Notes under the pieces: model-generated
Told to the model about the DNA's origin: nothing
The model's input: only the letters and a program-made list of their open reading frames with translations
Database searches by the model: none
Made by a program: the position numbers and the translations under genes
Shown here: piece after piece, positions 17,299 to 26,073 of the stretch
Layout of the letters: each line of letters starts with the position of its first letter
Numbering within the stretch: the stretch's first letter is position 1
From: 39-52-133 sp036523795
GTDB lineage: Bacteria > Pseudomonadota > Gammaproteobacteria > Burkholderiales > Gallionellaceae
Assembly: GCA_036523795.1 (NCBI GenBank)
Contig: DATDDN010000057.1
Coordinates: forward strand, 1-64,000
Direction: 5' to 3'
DNA length: 64,000 bases

Positions 17299-17703
17299 AT
17301 GTTTATTTGCCGACTCTTACCTTTAATCCTGCTAACCCTAAGCATCAGTTGTTGGGCTGACGTTTTCGGCACAAGCGACAAAGTGTTTATGCAGGGAGGC
17401 GTGTGCGCTGACGATCCTTTCACAATCTGGCAGACTTCGATGCCAAGCACCGACGGTCAATCTAAATATAAACTCTTTGCATTTTCTGAAGAATGTGTGG
17501 TGATCGATGGGGAGGACGGCACGACTTTTGGCCCCATTTCATTTATTTGTCATCCCGGGGGTAAAACTTTGCTTTCTGGAGCCACCTATAAAAGGGCAAG
17601 GGAGAAATTTAGTGAGGGCAGCATTTATGAGTGTATAAAGGGGTGTACGCAGTCTCCAAAAAAGATCCGATATATACCGATACCAGGAGGAGATTGCGGC
17701 TGA
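17299..17703 (+). CDS. small secreted protein of unknown function (orfB)
   Basis: 134 residues. A signal peptide (MFICRLLPLILLTLSISCWA) precedes a mature part with several cysteines (GVCADD, EECVV, FICHP, YECIKGC, GDCG). TTAGGGGG lies just upstream of the ATG. No family is recognised. It follows the duplicated rlpA tail at the same spacing at which orfA follows the true tail, which suggests that the unit rlpA-tail plus secreted gene was duplicated or inserted twice. Low G+C like orfA. Confidence 0.62.
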   Translation: MFICRLLPLILLTLSISCWADVFGTSDKVFMQGGVCADDPFTIWQTSMPSTDGQSKYKLFAFSEECVVIDGEDGTTFGPISFICHPGGKTLLSGATYKRAREKFSEGSIYECIKGCTQSPKKIRYIPIPGGDCG

Positions 17704-17902
17704 TGTCTCCTTTAACCCTGCCATAAGGACTTCCCAGTCAAGCTGAATTTCAAAACTTACATTTGCTCCTCTGTTTTTAATAAATAGCCTCCGCGCATGC
17801 CAAGCATGCTTCTGTCATATGTTTTACTGCTGGCCATGTAGGGCGCAATAACCAGCGGGCATTGCGCCGGATGTCGAGTTACACCTGCATTCAAAATCAA
17901 CA
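17704..17902. other. low-GC spacer
   Basis: I see no gene, terminator or repeat of note between orfB and the inverted-repeat element. Confidence 0.4.
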
Positions 17903-18484
17903 CCGTCGGGGGTTGCCCGACAGCAAGTTACCTTTCTTGTCTTGCCAAGAAAGGTAACCCAAAGAAGGCGTCCCCACGATAGCCGCCCCTGCGGGGTCCC
18001 CTCGCTCAGGCAGAAACAAGCGGGGCTGCGCAACTCGCCCTAGCAGCTCGCACACACCGCGAGCTGCCGCGGAGCTCAAACAGTGCTCGCCTACCCCTCC
18101 GCTTGTTTCTGCCTGATCGAGGCGGCTCTCAAGGGGGAATTAAAATCAACTGAAGTGTGGTGTGCGCGTCGCGCACGCCTTCATTCGAGAGCTGTAGCGT
18201 GGGCGGAGCCCACGCTACAGCGAATGGTTTTGGTTTTGATTTTCCATCCCCTTATCCGCCACCGAGTAGCACAGGCGGGTCAGGGGGGGGTCGGCGAGGA
18301 CTGTCTGAGCTCCGCGGCAGGTCGCGGGGTGTGCGGCCTGCTAGGGCGAGTTCCGCAGCCGCCTGGCCCGCCGAGCAACGCAGGGAACCTCGAAGAGGTG
18401 GCGGATCGGGGTCGCCTTTTCTTGGGTTACTTTCTTTTGGCGAAGCAAAAGAAAGTGACTAGCTGTCGGGCTACCCCCGACGGT
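17903..18484. repeat. ~582-bp inverted-repeat element, copy 1
   Basis: The ends form imperfect terminal inverted repeats of about 36 bases: CCGTCGGGGGTTGCCCGACA at the left and the complement of the near-identical sequence at the right. Inside each end is AAGAAAGGTAACCCAAAGAA-type sequence. The centre has two hairpins: GTGCGC/GCGCAC (18162-18176) and a perfect 14-bp stem with 3-nt loop at 18191-18221. No transposase or convincing gene is present; short open frames occur on both strands. A second copy is at 41558-42118. It looks like a non-autonomous mobile or structured intergenic element. Confidence 0.8.
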
Positions 18485-18511
18485 TTTGCTTTCAGTTGCT
18501 TTGAGAGTTAC

Positions 18512-19039
18512 CTATAGGATACCGGGCGCACTACTCTTGTCACTGGGCTGCTGACTGAATTTCATGCTCTGGCACAGCGGCGCACCTCTTTCATTGATGG
18601 TGTCAACCACGGCCAGGTTTTGCACAATCTTGAAGCGTCTTCCGCTTACTTCTACCCAAAAGATCACCTTGTCTTGGCCTACATAGTTCGGCTCAGCTTC
18701 GTAGCTATAGATGTGATTTGCAGCGCTTCGCAATACAATTCTTCCGTGTATTGGCACTTCGAGTACGCCGGATTTTATTGAGGCATTCACCTCATTGGGC
18801 ACATTAAAATCATGACCAGTCCATGCGTAGCCCAAGTGTTCCAGAACAACTGGAAGCAACGGCATGGAATTAAATGCTGACTTGGCGTAGAACTTTGCGT
18901 TGCCAACATCCTGACATCCGGTAAAAGTTTTTTCGAACTGTGGCGCAATGACAGATGGTGCTGCTGGCGCAGGCGCTTGAGCAATGACTATTGTCTGACC
19001 TTGTGGTGGTGCGGGCGGAATGTCGATAGGCAACATCAT
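18512..19039 (-). CDS. hypothetical protein with proline/alanine-rich start
   Basis: 175 residues. The first 35 residues are Pro/Ala-rich without a clear signal peptide. The rest contains AEPNYVGQDKVIFWVEVSGR, resembling a beta-rich segment seen in some proteobacterial hypothetical proteins. No function can be assigned. G+C is lower than the core genes and it borders the repeat element, so it belongs to the accessory pocket. The start at 19039 (two consecutive ATGs) follows a weak GTGAG. Confidence 0.6.
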   Translation of the reverse strand: MMLPIDIPPAPPQGQTIVIAQAPAPAAPSVIAPQFEKTFTGCQDVGNAKFYAKSAFNSMPLLPVVLEHLGYAWTGHDFNVPNEVNASIKSGVLEVPIHGRIVLRSAANHIYSYEAEPNYVGQDKVIFWVEVSGRRFKIVQNLAVVDTINERGAPLCQSMKFSQQPSDKSSAPGIL

Positions 19040-19058
19040 CTACTCACTTAAGCTTGCA

Positions 19059-19823
19059 TCAAATAAACTTCCGCGGCTTATGCGGCGCCTTGCTAAACGC
19101 CCAGTCATACAGCCAATTCGGCAACAACTTCAGCAACCTCCCCACCAACCCCATCTGCCACGGCACCACCGCAAACGAACTCCCCCGCTGGATCACCCGC
19201 ACGATGCGCCGCGCCCCTTCGTTTGCCTCCAGGATGAACGGCATGGCGTAGGTATTGACGTCGGTCATCGGCGTCTTGATGTAGCCGGGGCAGATGGTCA
19301 CCACCCTGATGTTGTCCTTGCGCAGTTCCACACGCAGGCTCTCCAGGTAGGAGATGGCGGCTGCCTTGGAGGCGGAATAGGCCTCGGACCCGGGCAGGCC
19401 GCGGAAGCCGGCCACGCTGGCGATGCCCACCAGCTTGCCGTGGCCGGCGCTGCGCATCGCTGCGATGAAGGGGTGGAAGGTTTTCACCATGCCCATCACG
19501 TTGACGTCCATCACGTGCTGGAAGGCGGGGATGTCTTCGGCGTATTCGGTGAGTGTGCCGCGGCTGACGCCGGCATTGGCGATGACGATGTCGGGTACGC
19601 CGGCCTTGGCGATGAAGTCGTGCGCCGCGGCCTGCAGGGCAGTGCCGTCACGCACGTCCAGCGCGTAGCAGTGCACCTGATGCGGAAACTGTGTGGCGAG
19701 GGTGTGCAGCAGTTCGGCTCGACGGGCAAAGGCCCCTATCGTGGCGCCCTGGCGCAGGTAGTGCTGTGCCAGGGCCAAGCCGATGCCGCTGGACGCGCCG
19801 CTGATCACGACGCGCAGGGACAT
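19059..19823 (-). CDS. short-chain dehydrogenase/reductase (SDR)
   Basis: 254 residues, classical SDR. Cofactor motif SGASSGIG near the N-terminus, NAG in IANAGVS, the catalytic serine in GIASVAG, and YSASK (Tyr and Lys of the active site) are intact. The C-terminal tail (WLYDWAFSKAP) is hydrophobic-aromatic as in membrane-associated SDRs of this group. Substrate unknown. The start overlaps the dsbA stop (ATGA), so they are translationally coupled. Confidence 0.9.
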   Translation of the reverse strand: MSLRVVISGASSGIGLALAQHYLRQGATIGAFARRAELLHTLATQFPHQVHCYALDVRDGTALQAAAHDFIAKAGVPDIVIANAGVSRGTLTEYAEDIPAFQHVMDVNVMGMVKTFHPFIAAMRSAGHGKLVGIASVAGFRGLPGSEAYSASKAAAISYLESLRVELRKDNIRVVTICPGYIKTPMTDVNTYAMPFILEANEGARRIVRVIQRGSSFAVVPWQMGLVGRLLKLLPNWLYDWAFSKAPHKPRKFI

Positions 19824-20434
19824 CAGCGGCGGCCTTTGCGATCCTTGCGGGCGGCTTCGATGGCGGCATTGAGCGTGGCGATCATGTCATCCGGCTGCAG
19901 ACCGGTGATCACGTATTTGCCGTCCACGATCAGGGTGGGGGTGCCGCGGATGCTGAAGGCCTGCATCATCTGCTGGGCGCGCATCACCTTGCTCTGTACG
20001 CTGAACGAACGGTAGTTGTCGCCGAATGCCTTGCCGTCCACGCCATGCTTGCTTACAAATGCGGTGACGGCAGCTTCGTCGCTGAGGTCGATGTTGTCCA
20101 CGTTCCAGGCTTTGTACAGCGCGTCATGCAGCTGCTTCTGCTGGCCCATGGCCTCCAGCGCGTAATAGGTATAGGCCATGGATTGCCAGCCCGGATTGAA
20201 CACGGTGGGCACGAATTCCAGCTCCACGTCGTGCGGCTTCTTCTTTTCCCACGCGCTCAGTTCAGGGTGCAGGTGGTAACAGTGCGAGCAACCATAGAAG
20301 AAGAATTCGAGCACTTCGATCTTGTTGCCGCTGTGGGTGGGCTGCGGGTTGTTGAGCGTGCCGAATTGGCCGGCCTGGGCCTGGCTGAAGCAGAGCAGGG
20401 CCAGTACTACGAAAAGCTGTTTGATCAATTTCAC
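19823..20434 (-). CDS. dsbA: thiol:disulfide interchange protein DsbA family
   Basis: 203 residues. A signal peptide (MKLIKQLFVVLALLCFSQAQA) targets it to the periplasm, where DsbA introduces disulfides. The thioredoxin-fold active site is CSHC (FFYGCSHCYHLHPE), where the best-known DsbA has CPHC; the cis-proline is in RGTPTLIVDG. Translation begins at a GTG with GGAG six bases upstream. It lies between a SPOR-domain gene and an SDR in the same direction. Confidence 0.92.
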   Translation of the reverse strand: MKLIKQLFVVLALLCFSQAQAGQFGTLNNPQPTHSGNKIEVLEFFFYGCSHCYHLHPELSAWEKKKPHDVELEFVPTVFNPGWQSMAYTYYALEAMGQQKQLHDALYKAWNVDNIDLSDEAAVTAFVSKHGVDGKAFGDNYRSFSVQSKVMRAQQMMQAFSIRGTPTLIVDGKYVITGLQPDDMIATLNAAIEAARKDRKGRR

Positions 20435-20480
20435 GTCGTTCTCCAGATGTCAGTAGTGGTCATGGGTTGCAGCAACAAAC

Positions 20481-21125
20481 TCATTGCGCCCGTATTGGAG
20501 CAGCATTGATGCCGTTTTGTTTCAGCGTATTCAATGCGGCATTCATCTCGTCGGCGCCGTGATAGGGGCCGAGACGCACGCGGTACCACACGCCCTTGTC
20601 GGGGATGTTGGCGGGTTGTACGTTGGCTTCCATGCCGAGCAGGGCCAGTTTGGCCTTTACCTTGTCGGCGTCGTTCACATTGGTGAAGGAGCCGGCCTGC
20701 AGGTAATAGGTGGCCTTGCTGTCGGCCGGCCTGGTTGGGCTGACGGCAGAAGCGGGCGCATGCGGCACGGGCGCGGGTTTGCTGACGGTCGGGGCGGGCG
20801 CCGGTTTCTCCGTCTTCCTGCCCGGCTTGCCGTTATCCTGCTTGTCGGGCAGCTCCCTGTAGAACTCGAAGCGCGCCTTGTCTTCGGCAGGCTTGGGGGC
20901 GGGTCTGGAAGGAGCGGTGGGAGGTTTCTTTTCCGGCTCGGGGGCGGGCTTGGGCGCTTCGCGCACTTCCCTCGGCGCCAGCGTCACCGGCGTCTTCTTC
21001 ATGATCAGCAACGCGATGCCGCCGGCGATCGCCAGGCCCAGCACGATGCCCAGCATGATGGCGGCGAAGATGGGAAAGCCACCGCCGTTGTTGCCACCGC
21101 CAGAACGCGAACTGTTTTTGCTCAT
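20481..21125 (-). CDS. SPOR-domain membrane protein
   Basis: 214 residues. A short Gly/Ser-rich cytoplasmic tail, one membrane helix (about 17-42), a long Pro/Lys/Ala-rich periplasmic linker (about 50-135) and a C-terminal SPOR domain (YYLQAGSFTNVNDADKVKAK onward) that binds septal peptidoglycan. This is the FtsN/DedD-like architecture. Position next to argS is a common site for such genes in betaproteobacteria. Whether it is the functional FtsN cannot be told from sequence alone. Confidence 0.87.
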   Translation of the reverse strand: MSKNSSRSGGGNNGGGFPIFAAIMLGIVLGLAIAGGIALLIMKKTPVTLAPREVREAPKPAPEPEKKPPTAPSRPAPKPAEDKARFEFYRELPDKQDNGKPGRKTEKPAPAPTVSKPAPVPHAPASAVSPTRPADSKATYYLQAGSFTNVNDADKVKAKLALLGMEANVQPANIPDKGVWYRVRLGPYHGADEMNAALNTLKQNGINAAPIRAQ

Positions 21126-21161
21126 GTCATTCCCTTAACGTTTCGGGCAAGCCCGTGCCTG

Positions 21162-22844
21162 TTACATCTTTTCCGGTGCGGATACGCCCAGCAGGGCAAG
21201 GCCGTTGCGCATCACCTGCGCAGTGGCGGCGATCAGCGCCAGGCGTGCCAGCTTGAGCGCCTCATCCTCGACCAGGAAGCGCGAGGCATTATAGTAGCTG
21301 TGAAAATCGGCGGCCAATTCTTTCAGGTAGAAGGCCACCAGGTGCGGCGCCAGGTCGGTTGCCGCGTTCTCCACCACCTGCGGGAAGTCGATCAGGCGCT
21401 GCAGCAGCACGCTCTCGTAGTCGCTGTCCAGGCGGCTGAAGTCGGCGCCATGCAGAGCCGCATGGTCGCCGCCCCACTGCGACAGCACGCTGTACACGCG
21501 GGCATGGGCGTACTGGATGTAGTACACCGGGTTTTCATTGCTCTGCGATTTGGCCAGGTCGATGTCGAACACCAGCTGGGTGTCGGGGTGGCGCGCGGCG
21601 AGGAAGTAGCGCGTGGCATCGCAGCCCACTTCGTCGATCAGGTCGCGCAGCGTCACGTAGCTGCCGGCGCGCTTGGAGATCTTCACCTCCTCGCCGTTCT
21701 TCAACACCGTCACCATCTGGTGCAGCACGTATTCCGGCCAGCCCTTGGGGATGCCCACGTCCAGCGCCTGCAGGCCGGCACGCACGCGCGTGATGGTGCT
21801 GTGGTGGTCGGCACCCTGCTCGTTGATCACGCGGGTGAAGCCGCGCCGCCACTTGTCCAGGTGGTAGGCCACGTCCGGCACGAAGTAGGTGTAGCCGCCC
21901 TCGCGCTTGCGCATCACGCGGTCCTTGTCGTCGCCGAAATCCGTGGTGCGCAGCCACAGCGCGTCATCCTGTTCGTAGGTGTGGCCGCTCTTCACCAGCG
22001 CATTCACCGTTTCTTCCACCTTGCCGTTGGTGTAAAGGGCGGATTCCAGCGAAAACACGTCGAACTCCACGCCGAAGGCGCGCAGGTCGAGGTCCTGCTC
22101 GCGGCGCAGGTAGGCCACGGCAAAGTGCCGGATGGCTTCGGCATCGTCCACATCGCCCTTGCCGGTGATGTGCTGGTCGTCCGCCTCCACCGTTTCCTTG
22201 GCCATGTACGACTTGGCCACGTCGATGATGTAGTCGCCGCGGTAGCCGTCTTCAGGCCAGGAGGGGTCGTCCGGGGTGATGGCCTTGCAGCGCAGCTGCA
22301 CCGAACGGGTCAGGTTGTCGATCTGCTGGCCGGCGTCGTTGTAATAGAACTCGCGCGTCACGTTCCAGCCGGCGGCATGCAGCACGCGGCACAGGCAATC
22401 GCCCACCGCCGCGCCGCGGCCATGGCCGACGTGCAGCGGGCCGGTGGGGTTGGCGGAGACGAATTCCACGCCCACCTTGCGCCCGGCGCCTGTGTGCACG
22501 TGGCCATAGCCGATGCCGGCGTGCAGGATGGCCTGCACCACGGATTGTTTGGCGGCCGTGGCAATGAACACGTTGATGAAGCCGGCGCCGGCGATTTCCA
22601 GCTTGCCCACCACGTCAGAGGCGGGCAGGGCGTCGATCAGCGCCTGGGCGATTTCGCGCGGCGGCCGCTTCAGCGGACGCGCCAGCTGCATGGCCAGGTT
22701 GCAGGCATAGTCGCCGTGCTGTGCCTGCTTGGGACGCTCCAGCACGATGGGCAGCTGGCCTGCATGTTCGGGGGCCACGCGGGTCAGGGCTTGGGAAAAC
22801 AGTTCGGTGAGGTGGAGTTTGAAATTGGATACAGCGGCAGTCAT
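21162..22844 (-). CDS. argS: arginyl-tRNA synthetase
   Basis: 560 residues, class I. The HIGH-type signature is in SANPTGPLHVGHGRG, and the KMSKS-equivalent is KISKRAG. An N-terminal Add1 domain (about 1-110) and a C-terminal DALR anticodon-binding domain (about 440-560) are present. It charges tRNA-Arg. First gene of the leftward argS-SPOR-dsbA-SDR run. A very long open frame on the opposite strand is a codon-bias shadow. Confidence 0.97.
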   Translation of the reverse strand: MTAAVSNFKLHLTELFSQALTRVAPEHAGQLPIVLERPKQAQHGDYACNLAMQLARPLKRPPREIAQALIDALPASDVVGKLEIAGAGFINVFIATAAKQSVVQAILHAGIGYGHVHTGAGRKVGVEFVSANPTGPLHVGHGRGAAVGDCLCRVLHAAGWNVTREFYYNDAGQQIDNLTRSVQLRCKAITPDDPSWPEDGYRGDYIIDVAKSYMAKETVEADDQHITGKGDVDDAEAIRHFAVAYLRREQDLDLRAFGVEFDVFSLESALYTNGKVEETVNALVKSGHTYEQDDALWLRTTDFGDDKDRVMRKREGGYTYFVPDVAYHLDKWRRGFTRVINEQGADHHSTITRVRAGLQALDVGIPKGWPEYVLHQMVTVLKNGEEVKISKRAGSYVTLRDLIDEVGCDATRYFLAARHPDTQLVFDIDLAKSQSNENPVYYIQYAHARVYSVLSQWGGDHAALHGADFSRLDSDYESVLLQRLIDFPQVVENAATDLAPHLVAFYLKELAADFHSYYNASRFLVEDEALKLARLALIAATAQVMRNGLALLGVSAPEKM

Positions 22845-23032
22845 GAGGCGATACCTTCAAAAGAGGCGCGGATTATAGCATTTCGGCCATCTGCCACGAC
22901 GCATCCGGTGTTGCTGGCGTGGCTGGCGAAATGCTGCTAGATTAGCCATAGCCGGAGAGTGGGATTGCCGGTATGCCGCGGCGCCCGCGCCGGATTTGCC
23001 CGCCAGTGGGCGCTCGATTCCAGGGGCTTGCA

Positions 23033-25357
23033 ATGAATTGCCGTGTCGAGTCAGCAGGGCCTGAACTGTCCCACCACACCTCGTTCGTCAGGCGCCTGAC
23101 CGCGGGCGCGCTGCTGCTCAATCTGTTCATCGTAGTCATGATCGCCGTCTCGCTGCGCCAGAGCTACGTGCAATACCACCAGGCCGCCGAGAACTCGGCA
23201 CGCAATTTCGCCCATCTGCTGGAAGAAGAGATCAGCGGCGACCTGGGCAAGATCGACATGGTGTTGCAGGGCACGGCCGACGAGGCGTCGCGCCAGCTCG
23301 CAAGCGGCGGCATCGACCGCAAGCGGCTGGACACCTATCTGCAACGCCAGTTGCAGCGCTTGCCGGAGGCGATCAGTCTGCGCATAGCCGACAGGGCTGG
23401 CTGGGTGAAATATGGCCCCGGTGTCGACGGCAGGACCATGGTCAATGTCTCCGACCGTGAATATTTCAAGCTCCAGCGCGATGCATCCGGGTCGCGCCTG
23501 GTGATTGCCCACCCGCTGCTGGCGCGCATCAGCAACGAGTGGACGATTCCGATGTCGCGCCCCATCAGCAGTGCCGATGGCAGCTTCGCCGGCGTGGCGT
23601 ATGTCAATTTTTCGATGAAGCACCTGTCCGACACTTTCTCCAATATGGATCTGGGGAAACACGGGGCGGTGGCGCTGTTCAATACCGGCCTGGAGCTGTT
23701 TGCACGCTACCCGGAGCCGCAGGGGGAGGGCAGCTTTGTGGGTGCAAAGCTCAGCTCGAAGGAGCTGTCGAGCCTGATGCAGCAAGAGATCACAGATGCG
23801 ACTTACCGCACGGTCTCCAGCGTGGACGGGGTTGCGCGCCTCTATTCGTACCGGAAGCTGGAAGGCCTTCCGCTCTACGCAATGGTCGGCTTGGCCGAAC
23901 AGGATTACCTGGCCGGCTGGTGGCGGGAGGTGGCGAAAATGTCGTCGCTCGGCGTGCTGTTCGCGCTGGTCACACTGTGGCTGACCTGGCTGGCCAGGCG
24001 TGCCTGGACCCGCCAGGAGCAGGCGATGCAGTCGCTGCAGAAGAGCGAGGCGCAGGTCAAATTCATGGCTGCGCATGATGTGCTGACCAGTCTGCCCAAC
24101 CGCCTGCTGGCGCGTGAGCGTTTCGAGCTCGCCGCCTCGTTCGCCGATCGCTCTTCATGCAAGCTGGCGTTCATCTGCCTGGATCTGGATAACTTCAAGT
24201 CCATCAACGATTCGCTCGGCCACAGCGTGGGGGATGCAACCCTCAAGATTGTGGCGCAGCGCCTGCAGGAGTGTGTGCGTGACACCGACACCGTCAGCCG
24301 GCAGGGCGGCGACGAATTCCTGCTGCTGTTGTCCGATCTGGGCGACCTCGATGCAGTCGGCATCGTGGTGGAAAGCATCCTGCGCTGCATGGCCGTGCCG
24401 TTCGAGGCGGGCAATACGGAGTTCTCCACTTCCGTTTCCATGGGCGTGGCCATGTATCCGGAAGACGGGCGTGATTTCGAGACGCTGCTCAAGAAAGCCG
24501 ATGCGGCCATGTACCAGGCCAAGGCGGCGGGCCGCAATACCTACCAGTTTTTTGCGGCGCAGATGAATGCCGATGTGGACGATCATCTGCGCTTGCGTCA
24601 TGGCCTGCGCCAGGCGCTGGAGCGCGACGAGCTTGAGCTGCATTACCAGCCGCAAGTCCACCTTTCCAGCGGCAAGGTGGTGGGTGCGGAAGCATTGCTG
24701 CGCTGGAATCATCCCGAGATGGGCATGATTCCGCCCGCGCGCTTTATTCCGGTGGCTGAAGATTGCGGCCTGATCGTGCAGATCGGCGACTGGGTGCTGC
24801 TTGAGGCCTGTCGACAGGCGGCAGCGTGGCGTGAAGCCGGCCTGCCTGAGCTGGTGATGGCGGTGAACGTGTCCTCGGTGCAATTCCAGCGCCATAGCCT
24901 GGAGCGCAGCGTCATCCAGGCGCTGGTCGACTCCGGGCTGGCGCCCGGCAGCCTGGAACTGGAATTGACCGAGTCCGTGCTGATCCAGGAGGATGGCGAG
25001 ACCGTGTTGAAGTCTATCCAGCGCCTCAAATCGCTGGGCCTGCAGCTTTCCATCGATGACTTTGGTACGGGCTATTCCAGCCTGTCTTACCTCAAGCGCT
25101 TTGCGGTGGACAAGCTGAAAATCGACCGCACCTTCGTGCGCGACATGGCGGATGATCCTAATGATGCCGCCATCGTGCAGGCCATCATCCAGATGGCGCG
25201 TACGCTCAACCTCAAGACCATCGCAGAAGGCGTGGAGAACGAGCATCAGCTGGCCATTCTGGGGCTGCAGAAATGCGACGAGGTGCAAGGCTACTATTTT
25301 GCGCGTCCGCTGCCGGCGAACGAGTTCGAACAGTTTCTGCGTATGCGCATGGAATAA
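23033..25357 (+). CDS. membrane GGDEF-EAL protein with periplasmic Cache domain
   Basis: 774 residues. Membrane helix 1 (about 20-42), a periplasmic Cache-type sensor (about 45-300), helix 2 (about 308-325), GGDEF domain with an intact GGDEF at 425-429, and EAL domain with an intact EAL at 553-555 plus DDFGTGYSSLSYL. Both catalytic signatures are complete, so it may make and degrade cyclic di-GMP; which dominates cannot be read. The start at 23033 has AGGGG upstream; an earlier in-frame ATG at 22973 lacks a ribosome site. Divergent from argS. Confidence 0.93.
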   Translation: MNCRVESAGPELSHHTSFVRRLTAGALLLNLFIVVMIAVSLRQSYVQYHQAAENSARNFAHLLEEEISGDLGKIDMVLQGTADEASRQLASGGIDRKRLDTYLQRQLQRLPEAISLRIADRAGWVKYGPGVDGRTMVNVSDREYFKLQRDASGSRLVIAHPLLARISNEWTIPMSRPISSADGSFAGVAYVNFSMKHLSDTFSNMDLGKHGAVALFNTGLELFARYPEPQGEGSFVGAKLSSKELSSLMQQEITDATYRTVSSVDGVARLYSYRKLEGLPLYAMVGLAEQDYLAGWWREVAKMSSLGVLFALVTLWLTWLARRAWTRQEQAMQSLQKSEAQVKFMAAHDVLTSLPNRLLARERFELAASFADRSSCKLAFICLDLDNFKSINDSLGHSVGDATLKIVAQRLQECVRDTDTVSRQGGDEFLLLLSDLGDLDAVGIVVESILRCMAVPFEAGNTEFSTSVSMGVAMYPEDGRDFETLLKKADAAMYQAKAAGRNTYQFFAAQMNADVDDHLRLRHGLRQALERDELELHYQPQVHLSSGKVVGAEALLRWNHPEMGMIPPARFIPVAEDCGLIVQIGDWVLLEACRQAAAWREAGLPELVMAVNVSSVQFQRHSLERSVIQALVDSGLAPGSLELELTESVLIQEDGETVLKSIQRLKSLGLQLSIDDFGTGYSSLSYLKRFAVDKLKIDRTFVRDMADDPNDAAIVQAIIQMARTLNLKTIAEGVENEHQLAILGLQKCDEVQGYYFARPLPANEFEQFLRMRME

Positions 25358-25447
25358 ATGCCGCTACGTTCCCGCATGTCAATGTGTACTCCGGCACAGG
25401 GCTGGCCTACAATCCGCGTCATACTGTTCCGGTAGATGTCTGCAACC

Positions 25448-26013
25448 ATGAAGCGAGCGGCATTGCTGTTGTGCGTGGCCCTGTTGTGCATGTCGGTGCC
25501 GAGCCTGGGCGATGAGCGGCATGACGCAGATATTGAAGTGAGCGTGCGCATCGAGGACGAGAACGTCAGCGTGGATGTGCACTTGCCGGTGGGGCCAGTC
25601 GCGAGCTGGCGTGGGCGGTGCTGACCGATTTTGCGCACATGGCCAGCTTTGTGGCCAATGTGCGTGAGAGCAGGGTGGTGAGTTCGCAGGGCAATGTGCT
25701 GGTGATCCAGCAGAGCGGCACGGCGCAATACGGGCCTTTGACCTTCCCGTTTGATTCCACGCGGGAGATTCGCCTGACGCCATGGGACAGCATCGAATCG
25801 CGCCAGATCAGCGGCAATACACGCAAGATGCTTGGGTTGACGCGGTTGTCGGAGAAGGATGGCATGACGCTGGTGGATTACCACGCGGACAGCATACCCG
25901 GCCACTGGATCCCGCCGCTGGTCGGCAAGGCCTTTATTGCGCACGAGTTGCGCGAGCAGTTCCAGCAGATGCGCGACGAGATCCTGCGGCGCAAACAGAG
26001 GCTGAATAAATAG
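25448..26013 (+). pseudogene. SRPBCC (START-like) secreted protein, frameshifted
   Basis: A signal peptide (MKRAALLLCVALLCMSVPSLG) and about 50 residues run in one frame until a stop at 25622. The continuation ASRELAWAVLTDFAHMASF is in another frame and then reads to 26013 with WDSIESRQISGNTRKM and the family end. One missing base near the G-run at 25588-25596 accounts for it. The intact product would be about 188 residues of the polyketide-cyclase/START-like fold. A true mutation or a sequencing error is more likely than programmed frameshifting, as no good slippery site is seen. Confidence 0.75.
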
Positions 26014-26073
26014 AGCGGCGCAGACCGCAGGCAGTGGCAGTTACAGAAAAATAATTACCTGGAGGAAGGCAGC

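Noticed and set aside
18083..18517. Open frames inside the inverted-repeat elements as small proteins
   Set aside because: They occur on both strands, differ between the two copies, and are Pro/Arg/Ala-rich shadows of hairpin DNA.
20484..22940. Very long open frame (818 codons) on the plus strand opposite argS
   Set aside because: Third-position GC bias of argS leaves the opposite strand without stops. The product is His/Val/Gly-rich with no family features, and argS has all catalytic motifs.
25580..25600. Programmed -1 frameshift in the SRPBCC gene
   Set aside because: No X-XXY-YYZ heptamer or downstream pseudoknot is apparent; a simple base loss explains it.
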